NCBI GenBank assembly: GCA_963665975.1
Contig: OY762508.1
Location: forward strand, 3,410,001 to 3,474,000
DNA: 64,000 nucleotides
DNA from: G963665975 sp963665975
GTDB lineage: Bacteria; Bacteroidota; Rhodothermia; Rhodothermales; Bin80
Direction: 5' to 3'
Under the pieces are notes generated by a model, which saw only the letters and a list, made by a program, of their open reading frames with translations, did not search any database and was not told where the DNA came from. Position numbers and translations under genes: made by a program. The number at the start of each line of letters is the position of its first letter. Within the stretch, counting starts at the first letter, position 1. Shown piece after piece: positions 62,903-64,000 of this stretch.

Positions 62903-63946
62903 TCATGGGGCCGCGATTTCCAGGTCGTGCGCGACCATTTCCTCGATCATTTCGTCGAGCGACACACGTGGAGTCCAGCCCAGGAGTTCGCTGGCTTTAC
63001 GGGCATCGCCGAGCAGCGCGTGGACTTCCGCCGGTCGATGATAGCGTGGATCAATGGAAACGAGCACGGCGCCCGTCGTTTCGTGCACGGCATGTTCGGC
63101 AGTCCCGCTGCCTTCCCAGCGCAGCGGGATGTCGGCGGCCGCAAAGGCTCTCGTACAAAAATCCCTCACCGTGGTCGCCGTTCCAGTTGCCAGGACAAAA
63201 TCTTCCGGCGTGTTGTGCTGTAGCATCAGCCACATCCCTTCCACAAAATCTCGTGCATGCCCCCAATCTCGAGACGCATCCAGATTGCCTAGCCACAGGC
63301 GATCCTGCATACCAAGTCTGATGTGCGCTGCCGCCCGCGTGATCTTGCGTGTAACAAAGGTTTCACCCCGAAGCGGGCTTTCATGGTTGAATAGAATGCC
63401 GTTTGAGGCAAACAGTCCATAGGATTCCCGGTAGTTGACCGTGATCCAGTACGCGTAGAGCTTTGCTACACCGTACGGGCTGCGCGGGTGGAACGGCGTA
63501 CGCTCATTCTGAGGAGTTTCTGCGACCTTGCCGTACAGTTCGCTCGTGGAAGCCTGGTAAAAGCGGACCTTGCCGGTCAATCCCAGGATGCGAATGGCCT
63601 CCAGAAGCCGCAATGCCCCGATCGCATCTGCGTTGGCGGTATATTCCGGCGTATCAAAGCTGACCTGCACATGACTTTGCGCTCCCAGATTATAGACTTC
63701 GTCGGGTTGGACTTCCTGCAGGACCCGGATCAGATTGGTGGAATCGGTAAGATCCCCGTAGTGGAGTATGAACCGAACATCCTCACCGTGCGGATCCTGG
63801 TACAGATGGTCGATTCTCTGCGTGTTGAACAGGCTGGTCCGGCGCTTGATGCCGTGCACGATGTATCCCTTCTCCAGCAGAAATTCAGCCAGATAAGCGC
63901 CGTCCTGACCGGTGATGCCCGTGATTAGTGCGATGGGTCGCTTCAT
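62903..63946 (-). CDS. gmd: GDP-mannose 4,6-dehydratase
   Basis: A 347-residue short-chain dehydrogenase that makes GDP-4-keto-6-deoxy-mannose, the precursor of GDP-fucose and GDP-rhamnose. The NADP loop is LITGITGQDGAYLAEFLL (about 7-24) and the Arg-rich GIKRRTSLFNTQRIDH is typical. The catalytic triad is Thr/Ser in ASTSELYGKV with Tyr-x-x-x-Lys in SPYGVAKLYAYW. NHESPLRGETFVTRKIT is the family hallmark. It is the first gene seen of the minus-strand nucleotide-sugar group; a GDP-fucose synthase is not in the window. Confidence 0.95.
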   Translation of the reverse strand: MKRPIALITGITGQDGAYLAEFLLEKGYIVHGIKRRTSLFNTQRIDHLYQDPHGEDVRFILHYGDLTDSTNLIRVLQEVQPDEVYNLGAQSHVQVSFDTPEYTANADAIGALRLLEAIRILGLTGKVRFYQASTSELYGKVAETPQNERTPFHPRSPYGVAKLYAYWITVNYRESYGLFASNGILFNHESPLRGETFVTRKITRAAAHIRLGMQDRLWLGNLDASRDWGHARDFVEGMWLMLQHNTPEDFVLATGTATTVRDFCTRAFAAADIPLRWEGSGTAEHAVHETTGAVLVSIDPRYHRPAEVHALLGDARKASELLGWTPRVSLDEMIEEMVAHDLEIAAP

Positions 63947-64000
63947 AAACTGCCGTCTCAGGCGGCGATATCCTGGTTTAGGTACCAGGCGTAGGTTTGT

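Overview
The window looks like chromosomal DNA of a moderately high-GC, heterotrophic, probably marine bacterium of the Bacteroidota/Rhodothermota group (Rhodothermales-like). This is inferred from gene content: a GldA/GldF/GldG plus DUF4340 ABC cassette, a DUF4783 protein, a very large NtrY-like sensor kinase, SusD-free polyuronide catabolism genes, and one Bacteroidota-type promoter (TTTG-N19-TATATTTA). No rRNA, tRNA or CRISPR array was seen.

Layout. 0.4-7.6 kb: an unknown secreted protein converging on a TonB-domain protein, an AcuI-type reductase, an M16 protease and a PmoA/DUF6807 lipoprotein. 7.6-11.4 kb: a minus-strand sugar operon (GH88 unsaturated uronyl hydrolase, rhamnose isomerase, class II aldolase). 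11.9-16.2 kb: the Gld-like ABC cassette. 16.2-22.4 kb: htpG, a ROK sugar kinase, kdgK and eda (end of the uronate pathway), and a PLP decarboxylase. 22.4-30.3 kb: a histidine-utilisation island (hutF, decayed IS30 transposase, hutI, hutH, hutU) flanked by two diverged copies of the same roughly 107-bp junction. 30.3-38.3 kb: dinB, a GMC oxidoreductase, a 2-hydroxyacid dehydrogenase, a DUF4783 protein and a 1353-residue histidine kinase. 38.4-49.2 kb: an acidic repeat lipoprotein, a decayed lipoprotein gene and two convergent metal-type RND efflux pumps. 49.2-51.2 kb: an IS605-type tnpB with one in-frame stop. 51.4-60.6 kb: a HhH-GPD protein, cysS, and a uronate operon (uxaA, KduI/IolB-like isomerase, TRAP transporter dctPQM, uxaB). 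60.6-64 kb: nucleotide-sugar genes (two nucleotidyltransferases, an RfbC-like cupin, gmd).

How the genes work together. GH88 releases unsaturated uronate from cleaved polysaccharide. Rhamnose isomerase and the aldolase suit its rhamnose partner. The TRAP transporter, UxaB and UxaA carry tagaturonate/altronate to 2-keto-3-deoxygluconate, which KdgK and Eda split to pyruvate and glyceraldehyde-3-phosphate. This points to rhamnose- and uronate-rich polymers such as rhamnogalacturonan or ulvan. UxaC and rhamnulokinase are not in the window. The hut genes give histidine to urocanate to imidazolonepropionate to formiminoglutamate to formylglutamate; the last enzyme, HutG, is not in the window.

Most unusual signals: the duplicated decarboxylase/dinB junction bracketing the hut island, a one-base frameshift near the end of hutI, the single internal TGA in an otherwise complete tnpB with outward-reading inverted repeats at its ends, and the decayed lipoprotein gene beside the RND pumps.
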